The notes: generated by a model not told the origin, from the letters alone. 14,434 nucleotides of DNA from JBHJOF01 sp050330055 (GCA_050330055.1 JBHJOF010000085.1:1-14434), one strand, 5' to 3'. Counted from the stretch's first letter, positions 8,036 through 14,434 are shown. Program-made: numbers and translations.

Positions 8036-8048
8036 CATATGGCATATG
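8036..8048. promoter_or_regulatory. CATATG-G-CATATG palindrome upstream of encFtn
   Basis: Two self-palindromic CATATG hexamers separated by one base form a 13-bp dyad, about 96 nt upstream of the encFtn start in the divergent spacer. It is AT-rich against a GC-rich background, as many operators are. It does not match the Fur, Irr or IscR consensus I know. No factor can be named. Confidence 0.35.
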
Positions 8049-8240
8049 ATTTAGGCCGTTCATGCGTCGCTTCGGTCCCTGGGACCCGATATGTCGTGGA
8101 TCATGGTGGGGATTGCTCGGACGTGCGGCGGCGGGTGGGACGCTCAGATCGTGAAACGCGGCATCGGCGCGGAGGTTCCTCAAAGCCATGCATCGTCTCG
8201 CAGCATCAGTCGAAGCGTTAGACCGCCGGACGGCGATGGC

Positions 8241-8280
8241 GATTAACTATTCCTATATGGCGAATTGCTATTCCATTTGA
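8241..8280 (+). repeat. AT-rich patch with CTATTCC direct repeat, 21-bp period
   Basis: CTATTCC occurs at 8247-8253 and again at 8268-8274, start to start 21 bp, i.e. two helical turns, so both would face the same side of the DNA. The first copy is preceded by TTAA and followed by TATA, giving TTAA-N7-TATA, a near but imperfect CtrA-type site. It lies about 150 nt upstream of the capA-like ATG and could be an activator site. Confidence 0.35.
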
Positions 8281-8380
8281 GCAGTTGGTCCGCATCAAGA
8301 GGTGGTACGGGCCCCTGAGGTGCGATATGAACCGGGGCCGGTTGGGCACGGGTTGCTATATTGCCTTGGTGAGACGCCGC

Positions 8381-8417
8381 GGGGATCGGGGCGGGGATCG
8401 GGGGCGAGGATCGGGGG
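8381..8417 (+). repeat. Three GGGGATCGGGG-type repeats with G-quadruplex motif at the capA-like RBS
   Basis: Three imperfect 12-13 base units (GGGGATCGGGGC, GGGGATCGGGGGC, GAGGATCGGGGG) stand end to end immediately before the ATG at 8419. The first two give four G tracts of at least four (8381-8384, 8388-8391, 8393-8396, 8400-8404) with loops of 3, 1 and 3 bases, a canonical four-tetrad G-quadruplex motif on the coding strand and so also in the mRNA. The third unit supplies the GAGG / GGGGG that would serve as ribosome binding site. Confidence 0.6.
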
Positions 8418-8418
8418 A

Positions 8419-9900
8419 ATGGCACGCAGGCAACGCAGTCTTAGTGGCTTGCTGCCTCGGCGGCCGGTCATCCTGCTCGCTCTCCTGCTCGCCGGCCTTG
8501 GCGTCCTGGTCTGGCTGCTCTTGCCGTCCCGCGAGCGGCCTGCGGTCGAGGTCGCGACCTATGATGGTCCGCTGTTCCGGGAGGGTGACCGAGTCCTGAC
8601 GGTCCCTCCGAGCGACGGGGATATCTCGCTCTTTGTTGCCGGCGACACCATCATAACGCAGCCCTGGTCGCAGATCCGCGACCCCGACTTCCTGCGCATG
8701 ATCGACGAGATTCGCGGGGCCGACGTCGCGATCGCCAACCTGGAGACCCTGATCCACGAGTACCGCGGCTACGCCCAGGCGGAGTCTGGCGGCACCTGGA
8801 TGGCCTCGCCGCCGCAGATCGCCGAGGAACTGGTCTGGGCCGGCTTCGACATCATGGCGCACGCCAACAACCACACCTTCGACTATGGCTCGATCGGCGT
8901 GCTGGAGACGCACGAGAACGCCGGCCGCGCCGGCCTGGTGCTGGCCGGTTCCGGAGCCGACCTGCAGGCGGCGCGGGCACCGCGCTACTTCCGCCATGCC
9001 AAAGGCACCGTGGGTTTGGTGTCGATGGCCTCGACTTTCCCGTCCTTCGGTCACGCCTCGCGGTCGCGGCCCGACCTGCACGGCCGGCCCGGCCTCAATC
9101 CCCTGCGCGTGGTTTCCGGCACGGAGATCAGGATTACCCAGGCCACCGCCGAACGTCTGCAAGCGCTGGCGCAGGCCGTCGGTTTCAGCGGCAGCCGCTT
9201 CGTGAGCTCCAGCTTCCACATCTGGGGGATTCCGCTGCGCGTGGCCGATGAGCACGGCATCGACCGTGGCAAGCGACTGCGGGACGACGATCTCGCGGGC
9301 AACCTTGCGACGATCCGGGAGGCCGCGGTCGAGGCTGACTTCGTCGTGGTCTCTCTGCACGAGCACTGGCAGAGGGACGGCTGGTTGCGCGACTTCGCGC
9401 AGCGGGCGATCGACGCCGGCGCCGACCTGTTCTTCGTGCAGGGCCCGCATGTCATGCGTGGTATCGAGATCTACAAGGGCAAGCCGATCTTCTACGGATT
9501 GGGCGATTTCGTGTTCCAGGTCGAACAGGTCGAGCGCCTGCCTGTCGAGTACTATGACGAGCTGGGCCTGGGCGACGAGGTCGGGCCGGCCGAGGCGCAG
9601 CGCCACAGGTCCGCGGGCGAAACCACCGGCTATCCGGTGCGCCGTGAGTTGTGGGAGGGCGTGGGCGCGGCGCTCAGGTTCAAGGGCGACCGGCTGATCG
9701 AGCTGCGCCTGCTGCCGCTGGACCTGGGTTTCGGCGAGCCGTTGCCGCGGCGTGGTCGGCCTCAGCTTGCGACGGGCAAGCTGGCGCGCGAGATCATCGA
9801 GGCCGTTGCGGCTCAGTCGGCGGACTACGGAACCGAGGTGCTTTACCTCGAGGGTCCGGCGTTCGGCATCGTGCGGCTCGACACGACAAGCAGCGACTAG
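8419..9900 (+). CDS. CapA/PGA_cap-family metallophosphoesterase-like protein, membrane-anchored
   Basis: 493 residues. After a short basic N-terminus (MARRQR) there is one hydrophobic segment (about 17-35), giving a signal anchor with the catalytic part outside the membrane. The rest matches the bacterial capsule-synthesis PGA_cap family: FVAGDT (D76), IANLET (E109), AHANNHTFDYG (N150, N151, H152), SLHEHW (H314-H316), QGPHVMRGIEIYKGKPIFYGLGDFVFQ-type signature around 341-367 with H344. CapA acts in poly-gamma-glutamate synthesis or export in Bacillus, but the family is wide and no CapB or CapC homologue is visible here. The ATG at 8419 is preferred over an in-frame start at 8302 because it places the hydrophobic anchor at the N-terminus and follows GAGG at eight nt. 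It is paired with an ATP-grasp gene 8 nt downstream. The exact substrate is unknown. Confidence 0.87.
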   Translation: MARRQRSLSGLLPRRPVILLALLLAGLGVLVWLLLPSRERPAVEVATYDGPLFREGDRVLTVPPSDGDISLFVAGDTIITQPWSQIRDPDFLRMIDEIRGADVAIANLETLIHEYRGYAQAESGGTWMASPPQIAEELVWAGFDIMAHANNHTFDYGSIGVLETHENAGRAGLVLAGSGADLQAARAPRYFRHAKGTVGLVSMASTFPSFGHASRSRPDLHGRPGLNPLRVVSGTEIRITQATAERLQALAQAVGFSGSRFVSSSFHIWGIPLRVADEHGIDRGKRLRDDDLAGNLATIREAAVEADFVVVSLHEHWQRDGWLRDFAQRAIDAGADLFFVQGPHVMRGIEIYKGKPIFYGLGDFVFQVEQVERLPVEYYDELGLGDEVGPAEAQRHRSAGETTGYPVRRELWEGVGAALRFKGDRLIELRLLPLDLGFGEPLPRRGRPQLATGKLAREIIEAVAAQSADYGTEVLYLEGPAFGIVRLDTTSSD

Positions 9901-9908
9901 GGGCGAAG

Positions 9909-11006
9909 ATGACGCGCGTTGCCAAGGAGGTGAGCAGGCTTCTGAATTTCCTGCGCAGGCTGCGCCTGGCACGGGCGCGCTATGGCCGCTCCTACCCGGA
10001 GCTGCTCGCCGAGTTCAGGGATCTCCGCAGGAACGGGGGCTTTACGCCGAAGGAGATTTTCATGGCCGATCTCCTGAAGCGCGAGCCCAGGGAGCGGAAG
10101 CGGCAATCGACCATCGGCAAGAAGGCTCTGATCGCGCTTCAACGCCGGATCAATCCCGAAGAGGCGGCGGAGCTTGTGGAGGACAAGAGCCTGTTCTATC
10201 CCTTGTGCCGGGATAGGGGCCTGCCGATCCCGCGCCTCTATGCCGTCTGGGCGCCGGACGGTGGCCGGACCGCCGAGGGCGTGGCGCTTCGAACCGACAG
10301 CGATTGGTCGGCGCTCTTCGACTCTCTGAAAGCGCAGGAGATCGTCATCAAGCCGTCGCTCGGTGTCTATGGATGCGGCATTCGCTTCCTGCGGCATTGC
10401 GGTCAGAGCTGGCGTGATGCTGACGGCCGTAGTCTCTCCGCCGCCGACGTCCTCCAGGATTTGCGCCAGGACCCAGATTTCGATCGCTTCGTGATTCAGG
10501 AACGCGTGACGCCGCACGCCAGCCTGGTGGACCTGAGCGCTACCGACTATCTGCAAACCCTGCGGGTCATCACCGGGGTCACAGGTGACTCGGACGTGCA
10601 CATTCTCTGTGCCGAACAGAAGATAATCTGCGGCACGGCGACGACGTCCAACTTCGCCTGGGGCGCCACCGGCAACGCAGTCAGCGATGTCGACCTGGCG
10701 AGCGGCAAGCTGGGGCCCGTCTTCATCGCCAGGGAGGATGGCGTCGGGATGGACCCGATCGCGCGGCACCCCGTCACCGGCAAGAGCTTCGACGGCTTCG
10801 TCGTGCCGCTTTGGGATGAGACCTGCGATCTCTGCCGGAATGCGGCCCTGGCATTCCTGCCGCTGCGCACCATCGGCTGGGACGTCGCCGCCACGCCCCA
10901 TGGCCCGGTGCTGATCGAGGGCAATGCCTGGTGGGACCCGCACACTCACGCCCGCAGCATGGGCCCGGTACTCCGCTACGCGCGGAGCATGCTGGACGCA
11001 ACCTGA
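9909..11006 (+). CDS. Sugar-transfer-associated ATP-grasp protein
   Basis: 365 residues with no signal peptide, so cytoplasmic. The order of motifs fits the ATP-grasp fold of the ATPgrasp_ST type: an N-terminal helical region (about 1-100), a nucleotide-binding strand and glycine-rich loop IVIKPSLGVYGCGI (146-158, K148), hinge FVIQERV (195-200, E198), LRVITG (218-223, R219), and the metal/phosphate end GWDVAATPHGPVLIEGNAWWDP (D325, E337, N339). Such enzymes use ATP to join a carboxylate to an amine or other nucleophile via an acylphosphate. Family members often occur in polysaccharide gene clusters, but substrates are mostly unknown. ATG at 9909 follows the capA-like stop by 8 nt with AGGGG just upstream, so the two genes form an operon. 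It converges on the rhodanese gene with only 20 nt between the stops. Confidence 0.8.
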   Translation: MTRVAKEVSRLLNFLRRLRLARARYGRSYPELLAEFRDLRRNGGFTPKEIFMADLLKREPRERKRQSTIGKKALIALQRRINPEEAAELVEDKSLFYPLCRDRGLPIPRLYAVWAPDGGRTAEGVALRTDSDWSALFDSLKAQEIVIKPSLGVYGCGIRFLRHCGQSWRDADGRSLSAADVLQDLRQDPDFDRFVIQERVTPHASLVDLSATDYLQTLRVITGVTGDSDVHILCAEQKIICGTATTSNFAWGATGNAVSDVDLASGKLGPVFIAREDGVGMDPIARHPVTGKSFDGFVVPLWDETCDLCRNAALAFLPLRTIGWDVAATPHGPVLIEGNAWWDPHTHARSMGPVLRYARSMLDAT

Positions 11007-11026
11007 TGCCGACCGTTGGCGCCGCT

Positions 11027-12643
11027 CTAGCCGGCCTCGCCCGCCGGTGCCTGATCAAGCACTAGCGGCGTGAGCTCGGCTTGCTCCTGGCCGTCGATCT
11101 GCTGCGTCAGGCCGGTCTCCCAGGCCAGGTATTGCCGGCAGGCCGCGAGATTGCCGGCGCTGCGGCCATGCGCAAAGAACAGGAAGTCGATCGCCTCGGC
11201 ATCGCTCAGATCGCCCGGCGCCGCATCGATCGGCAGGCCGGCGCCACGCCAAGCTTCGATCCCGCCCTCCAGATAGGCGATCGGCGCTGCCGTCATCTCG
11301 CGCAGTTCGAGGGCGGCGAGCTGTGCCACTGCCGGCGCGTCGGCGACCAAGATGATCGGCCGCGCCGGCGCCAGCGGCAGCCGCTGCAGCCGCGACCGTG
11401 TCGCCCAGCGTGAGCCGGGAATCCGTTCCGCGCGATAGGCGGCGCTGGGGCGCAGGTCGAGGATCAGGGGATTGCCGGTCTCTTGCGCCCTCGCCAGGTC
11501 CTGCGCCGAGCAGGGTGCGGCGATGCTCGGTACGGATTCATCGAGCGCGATGATGTCGGGGCCGGTCTCCAACGGAGTTGAGTCGAGCGCCCCGCTGACG
11601 GCGACGGCGTCGCGCCCCATCTGGCGCAGCCAGGACGCGGCCATGACGGCGCGCAGGCCATTGTCGTCGATCAGTACCAGGCGCGCCCGGCGCACGGCGG
11701 TCCACTCGTCGAGCGCCTGCACGAGTTGCCCGGCCGGCGCGTGGCGCGCGCCGGGCAGGTGGCCGGCCTCGTACTCCGCCGCGGTGCGCAGGTCGAGGAG
11801 GAAGAGGCTGCGCCCGGCCTCGCCGGACCAGCGCGCGAGTTGGTCCCTATCGATCATGGGCACGCCGAGCCGCCGCGCGAGGTCGGCGGCACGCGCCCTC
11901 CCCGCTTCCAGTGCGGCGGGAGTCGGAGTCGGCATAGGCGGGCTTGCCCTGCCGCGCTCCAGGTCAAGGCCGGCCAGCAGCCAGCCCTGGGTGCCGTTCT
12001 GCAGCGCGTAGACTGGATTGGCGACACCGGCGTTGATCAGGCTCTGCGCGCCGATCAGCCCGCGCGTTCGCCCGGCGCAGTTGATCACGATCGGCAGCGT
12101 CGGGCCGGGCACAACCTGCGAGAAGCGATAGAGCAGCTCGCCGTTCGGCAGGCAGCGGGCGCCCGGCAGACTCATGCGCCGGAACTCGGCGAAGGGGCGC
12201 GCGTCGAGCAGCAGATGCCGCCGCCCCTCGCGTTGCCAGGCGTGCAGCTCGTCGGCGGTGATGGTCGGCGTGTGACAGTCGTGCTCCATCAGTTCACCGA
12301 AGGTCTTGCTGGGCACGCCGACACCCTGGAACAGGGTGAAGCCGGCCTCGGCCCAGCCCACCGTGCCGCCCTGCAGGATCAGCAGGCGGTGATAGCCGAG
12401 TGCGGCGAGGCGCCGCGCCGCCCGCTCGGCCAGGCCGTCGCCGCCGTCGATCAGGAGGCAGGGCGTGTCCCGCTTCGGCACCAGGCGCGGTGCCAAGAGC
12501 TCGAGCCGGCTGTAAGGGCAGTTGGAGGCATGGAACAGGTGCCCCTCGCCGAACTGGCCGCGCTCTCGCGGGTCGAGCAGGGCGATCTCGGCGGCGCCGT
12601 GGATCAGGCGCTTGGCCGCTTCTGCGCCGATGACCTCTGGCAT
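11027..12643 (-). CDS. Four-domain rhodanese-like protein
   Basis: 538 residues made of four tandem rhodanese folds at about 1-108, 125-230, 262-360 and 376-475, each with the (L)LD-R...(A)-E(Y/F)...LPGAR/IPGSR-type signature or a recognisable variant and a closing GG...GW(..)AG-like helix. Only domain 2 keeps the catalytic cysteine, C189 in NCAGRTRG. The equivalent loops of domain 1 (IDGGDGLAE), 3 (IDDNGLRAV) and 4 (ADAPAVAQ) have none. A helical tail (about 480-538) follows. Expected activity is sulfane-sulfur transfer through a C189 persulfide, with the other domains serving for binding or scaffolding. No signal peptide. ATG at 12643 begins directly with the first domain; an in-frame ATG at 12691 would add 16 residues and is possible. 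It is divergent from the crotonase. The sulfur acceptor is unknown. Confidence 0.88.
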   Translation of the reverse strand: MPEVIGAEAAKRLIHGAAEIALLDPRERGQFGEGHLFHASNCPYSRLELLAPRLVPKRDTPCLLIDGGDGLAERAARRLAALGYHRLLILQGGTVGWAEAGFTLFQGVGVPSKTFGELMEHDCHTPTITADELHAWQREGRRHLLLDARPFAEFRRMSLPGARCLPNGELLYRFSQVVPGPTLPIVINCAGRTRGLIGAQSLINAGVANPVYALQNGTQGWLLAGLDLERGRASPPMPTPTPAALEAGRARAADLARRLGVPMIDRDQLARWSGEAGRSLFLLDLRTAAEYEAGHLPGARHAPAGQLVQALDEWTAVRRARLVLIDDNGLRAVMAASWLRQMGRDAVAVSGALDSTPLETGPDIIALDESVPSIAAPCSAQDLARAQETGNPLILDLRPSAAYRAERIPGSRWATRSRLQRLPLAPARPIILVADAPAVAQLAALELREMTAAPIAYLEGGIEAWRGAGLPIDAAPGDLSDAEAIDFLFFAHGRSAGNLAACRQYLAWETGLTQQIDGQEQAELTPLVLDQAPAGEAG

Positions 12644-12684
12644 GCCTATTCCCGGCTCCCGACAGCGGGCTCGTGACAGATCGC

Positions 12685-12714
12685 TTGCCATGCGAGACCG
12701 GCTTCCGCTATACA
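12685..12714 (+). promoter_or_regulatory. Likely promoter of the crotonase gene
   Basis: TTGCCA (12685-12690) and TATACA (12709-12714) are separated by 18 bases, a fair sigma-70 match about 70 nt before the crotonase ATG. On the opposite strand TTGCGT (12737-12732) with TGTATA (12714-12709) at 17-base spacing could serve the rhodanese gene, so the two divergent genes may share one -10 region. Confidence 0.45.
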
Positions 12715-12782
12715 TCCTCCATGGTTCGATAACGCAAGTCACTAAGAAACGGCAGGCGTCAATGCAGAGAGGAAACCAGGCT

Positions 12783-13682
12783 ATGACGAGTGGAGCCCTA
12801 GTGCCGCCCTTTGTCCCCAAGGATTTCAAAGGCTTTCGTGAGGTCAGCGTGACCCGCTCGCACGGCGGACGGGTGGCGACCATCAAGTGGGACCCGCCCA
12901 AGAAGATGAACCCGCTCAGCTGCGACCTGACCAACGAGCTGATGGCCGCGGTCGAGGACGTGCAGGCCGACGAGAAGCTCCACGTCGTGGTGCTGCGCGG
13001 CGAGGGCGGCTTCTTCAGCGTCGGCGACGACCTGGTCGAGATGCACCAGAAGATGTGGGGCAACCCGAACCAGGTGATGCGCCGCATCCGCTACTACCAG
13101 AACTTCGCCAACCGCATCGAGGAGCTCGACAAGACCACCATCGCGGTGATCGAGGGCTTCGCGCTCGGCGGCGGCCTGGAGATCACCATGGCCTGCGACT
13201 TCGCGCTGGCGACCGAGAGCTCGCAGTGGGGCATGCCCGAGGTCGACAACGCCATGACGCCGGGCTGGGGCGGCACGACGCGCATGATCCGCCTGATCGG
13301 CCGGCGCCGCACCAAGGAGGTCAACATGATCGGCGCGCTGCGCCCGGCGCAGACCGCTGTCGACTGGGGCCTGTTCAACCGCTGCGTCCCCGACGCCAGG
13401 CTGGAGGCCGAGCTGGAGAAATTCATCCAGGTCATGCTGTCGAAGAACCAGCAGACCCTGCGCCAGCTCAAGTTCGTCATGAACAAGAACGCCGACGCCG
13501 ACATGACGACGGCGCTGGCCTTCGAGGCGATGAACGAGGTCATCACCTCGGCGCTCAACTGGCGCCCGGATACCGAGACGGTCCCCGACGCCGAGCCGGG
13601 CGAGGGCCTGCGCTCCTTTGCCGAGAAGACCGACCCCTGGAACAAGCGGCGCGATTTGGCGCGCAAGTTCTGGGCCGACTAG
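12783..13682 (+). CDS. Enoyl-CoA hydratase/isomerase (crotonase) family protein
   Basis: 299 residues with a full crotonase fold. The oxyanion-hole segment is FFSVGDDL (77-84, usual FSAGADL). The signature GFALGGGLEITMACDFAL (125-142) and GMPEVDNAMTPGWGGT (150-165) place both glutamates of active hydratases at E133 and E153. Substrate is an acyl-CoA thioester, but which reaction (hydration, isomerisation or other) cannot be told; the N-terminal extension before the first strand (residues 1-18) and the C-terminal stretch after about 255 make it longer than typical short-chain hydratases. ATG at 12783 is chosen because AGAGG lies 12 nt upstream and the coding character starts here; an in-frame ATG at 12762 would add seven residues. 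The next gene, for an AA_synth protein, follows after a hairpin. Probably one transcription unit for a small catabolic or acyl-CoA step. Confidence 0.92.
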   Translation: MTSGALVPPFVPKDFKGFREVSVTRSHGGRVATIKWDPPKKMNPLSCDLTNELMAAVEDVQADEKLHVVVLRGEGGFFSVGDDLVEMHQKMWGNPNQVMRRIRYYQNFANRIEELDKTTIAVIEGFALGGGLEITMACDFALATESSQWGMPEVDNAMTPGWGGTTRMIRLIGRRRTKEVNMIGALRPAQTAVDWGLFNRCVPDARLEAELEKFIQVMLSKNQQTLRQLKFVMNKNADADMTTALAFEAMNEVITSALNWRPDTETVPDAEPGEGLRSFAEKTDPWNKRRDLARKFWAD

Positions 13683-13696
13683 GCTGGCGGTGGATT

Positions 13697-13721
13697 GGGA
13701 GGCGCGATACAAGCGCCTCCC
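13697..13721 (+). terminator. Strong stem-loop between crotonase and AA_synth genes
   Basis: GGGAGGCGC (13697-13705) and GCGCCTCCC (13713-13721) form a perfect 9-bp, nearly all G:C stem with a 7-base loop, starting 14 nt after the crotonase stop. No T tract follows, so it is more likely an mRNA 3'-end stabiliser or partial terminator that lowers expression of the downstream gene than a full intrinsic terminator. Confidence 0.5.
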
Positions 13722-13755
13722 GCCGGCTAAGGGGCGTCGTGGGGAGGCGGCCATC

Positions 13756-14328
13756 ATGAAAATCCGAAAGCTCTATACCTTCGTCGAGGAAGCGCTGACC
13801 GAGGCGGGACGCGAGGCCGAGCCGCCGCTGCGCAAGGTGGCGACCGTGGCCGTGGTCAAGAACCCCTGCGCCGGCAGCTACCGCAAAGACCTCAGCACGC
13901 TGACCGACGGCAGCGTCGCGGTCGGCCGCCGCATCGCCGCGCTCGCCAAGGCGGCCATGGGCGACTATGCGGTCGAGAGCTACGGCAAGGCGGCGGTGGT
14001 CGGCCTGGCCGGCGAGCAGGAGCACGGCGTCGCCATGCTGACCACGGTCTACGGCAACGTGCTGCGCGAGGCGGTGGGCGGCGGCAAGGCCTGGATCTCC
14101 TCACTGACCAAGCGCGGCGGGCCCGGCACGGTGCTCGACATCCCGCTGGCGCACAAGGACGCGCTCTTCGTGCGCTCGCACTATGACGGCATGACCATCA
14201 CGCTGCACGACGCGCCGCTGCCCGACGAGATCGCCGTGGTCTGCGTCTTCGCCAACCGCGGCCGCCCCAACCACCGCGTCGGCGGCCCCAGCGCCGACGA
14301 GATCATCGGCGAGGACGGGTTGCGGTAG
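13756..14328 (+). CDS. AA_synth / DUF1185 family protein
   Basis: 190 residues. Features such as MKIRKLYTFVEE at the start, KVATVAVVKNPCAG (31-45), the conserved YGKAAVVGLAGEQEHG (76-91), TTVYGNVLRE and the terminal GGPSADEIIG place it in the 'amino acid synthesis' family (formerly DUF1185). Structures are known for the family, but the biochemical role is not settled despite the family name. No signal peptide, membrane segment or catalytic triad can be pointed to. ATG at 13756 has GGGAGG nine nt upstream. It lies 73 nt after the crotonase on the same strand, separated by a stem-loop, and is followed by inverted repeats near 14340-14430, so it is probably the last gene of the unit. Family assignment is by recognition of conserved segments only. 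Confidence 0.78.
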   Translation: MKIRKLYTFVEEALTEAGREAEPPLRKVATVAVVKNPCAGSYRKDLSTLTDGSVAVGRRIAALAKAAMGDYAVESYGKAAVVGLAGEQEHGVAMLTTVYGNVLREAVGGGKAWISSLTKRGGPGTVLDIPLAHKDALFVRSHYDGMTITLHDAPLPDEIAVVCVFANRGRPNHRVGGPSADEIIGEDGLR

Positions 14329-14338
14329 CGGCGGCGAC

Positions 14339-14372
14339 TGACGCAAACGCTGCTTTGCTTTTGGTTGCGTCA
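14339..14372 (+). terminator. Inverted repeat after the AA_synth gene, possible terminator
   Basis: TGACGCAA (14339-14346) pairs perfectly with TTGCGTCA (14365-14372) across an 18-base loop, 11 nt after the stop codon. Inside it a smaller GCAAA/TTTGC hairpin (14343-14347 with 14354-14358) is followed directly by TTTT, which looks like a weak intrinsic terminator. It could be either a terminator or a protein-binding dyad. Confidence 0.45.
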
Positions 14373-14374
14373 CC

Positions 14375-14434
14375 CTCACCCTCCCAACACTTCGTGTTGG
14401 GCCCCTCCCTCTCCCCTCGAGGGAGAGGGAGTTT
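14375..14434. repeat. Composite palindromic intergenic repeat (runs to window end)
   Basis: Two stem-loops in series. CCCAACAC/GTGTTGGG (14383-14390, 14394-14401) has an 8-bp stem with loop TTC. TCCCTCTCCC/GGGAGAGGGA (14406-14415, 14421-14430) has a 10-bp stem with loop CTCGA, followed by GTTT. The C/T-rich wording resembles short dispersed palindromes I have seen between genes in many alphaproteobacterial genomes. The element may continue beyond the window. Confidence 0.6.

Larger units (their letters stand above)
7941..8418. other. Long divergent intergenic region between encFtn and the capA-like gene
   Basis: 478 nt without a convincing gene. Two short overlapping open frames on opposite strands (around 7986-8221) have no good RBS and no recognisable protein character. 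The spacer holds a CATATG pair (8036-8048), a GGTCCC-T-GGGACC palindrome (8074-8086), an AT-rich patch with a 7-bp direct repeat (8241-8280) and a G-run repeat before the capA-like start. Lower GC than the flanking genes, together with the motif density, suggests control regions for both divergent operons. Confidence 0.6.

Noticed and set aside
6596..8054. Plus-strand open frames opposite encapsulin and encFtn
   Set aside because: Antisense shadows; the minus strand encodes two clearly recognised proteins.
7986..8221. Two short overlapping open frames in the divergent spacer (67 and 60 codons)
   Set aside because: No convincing RBS, no domain, composition of random spacer DNA; better explained as control region.
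8302..8418. Upstream start of the capA-like protein (39 extra residues)
   Set aside because: The extension would put Gly/Arg-rich sequence, coming from the GGGGATC repeats, before the signal anchor; the ATG at 8419 has a usable RBS and normal topology.
8356..9972. 538-codon minus-strand frame opposite the capA-like gene
   Set aside because: No recognisable domain; the plus strand carries conserved PGA_cap motifs and a membrane anchor.
12644..13087. N-terminal extension of the rhodanese protein to 686 residues
   Set aside because: The extension runs antisense through the crotonase gene and shows no rhodanese character; the fourth domain set is complete from 12643.

Overview
The window reads as ordinary chromosome of a high-GC alphaproteobacterium, probably near the Rhodospirillales. 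The reasons are strong GC bias at third codon positions, an encapsulated ferritin very like the Rhodospirillum rubrum protein, an ArsR-methyltransferase regulator of the SahR type next to metF/metH, and a dispersed palindromic CCCTC-type repeat at the right edge. No tRNA, rRNA, CRISPR array, transposase or phage gene was seen. Lineage is inferred from the proteins only.

Left block (1-5434, minus strand): a methionine/SAM-cycle operon sahR-metF-metH. metH loses its last codons at the left edge. A near-perfect AT-rich palindrome (5412-5431) sits between a -35-like and a -10-like element upstream of sahR, as expected for a repressor that controls its own operon. Known SahR proteins release DNA when S-adenosylhomocysteine accumulates, which would switch on methylene-THF reductase and cobalamin-dependent methionine synthase.

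Middle block: a plus-strand calcineurin-like phosphoesterase (5593-6363) faces three minus-strand genes. Read in transcription order these are encapsulated ferritin EncFtn (7940-7572), its encapsulin shell (7564-6740) and, after a 138-nt gap, a 72-residue four-cysteine protein (6601-6383) whose upstream gap holds a TTGA-N6-TCAA box (FNR/FixK type). EncFtn and shell together would form an iron-storage nanocompartment. The EncFtn C-terminus carries the cargo-loading peptide.

A 478-nt spacer (7941-8418) with several symmetric or repeated motifs, including a four-tract G-quadruplex motif just before a start codon, separates this from a plus-strand pair (8419-11006): a membrane-anchored CapA/PGA_cap metallophosphoesterase-like protein and a sugar-transfer-type ATP-grasp enzyme. 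This pair is the least characterised unit here and may build or modify a surface polymer.

Right block: a minus-strand protein of four tandem rhodanese domains, only one with a catalytic cysteine (12643-11027), is divergent from a crotonase (12783-13682). The crotonase is followed, after a strong hairpin, by an AA_synth/DUF1185-family protein (13756-14328). The last 100 bases contain three inverted repeats, two of them part of what looks like a dispersed intergenic repeat.
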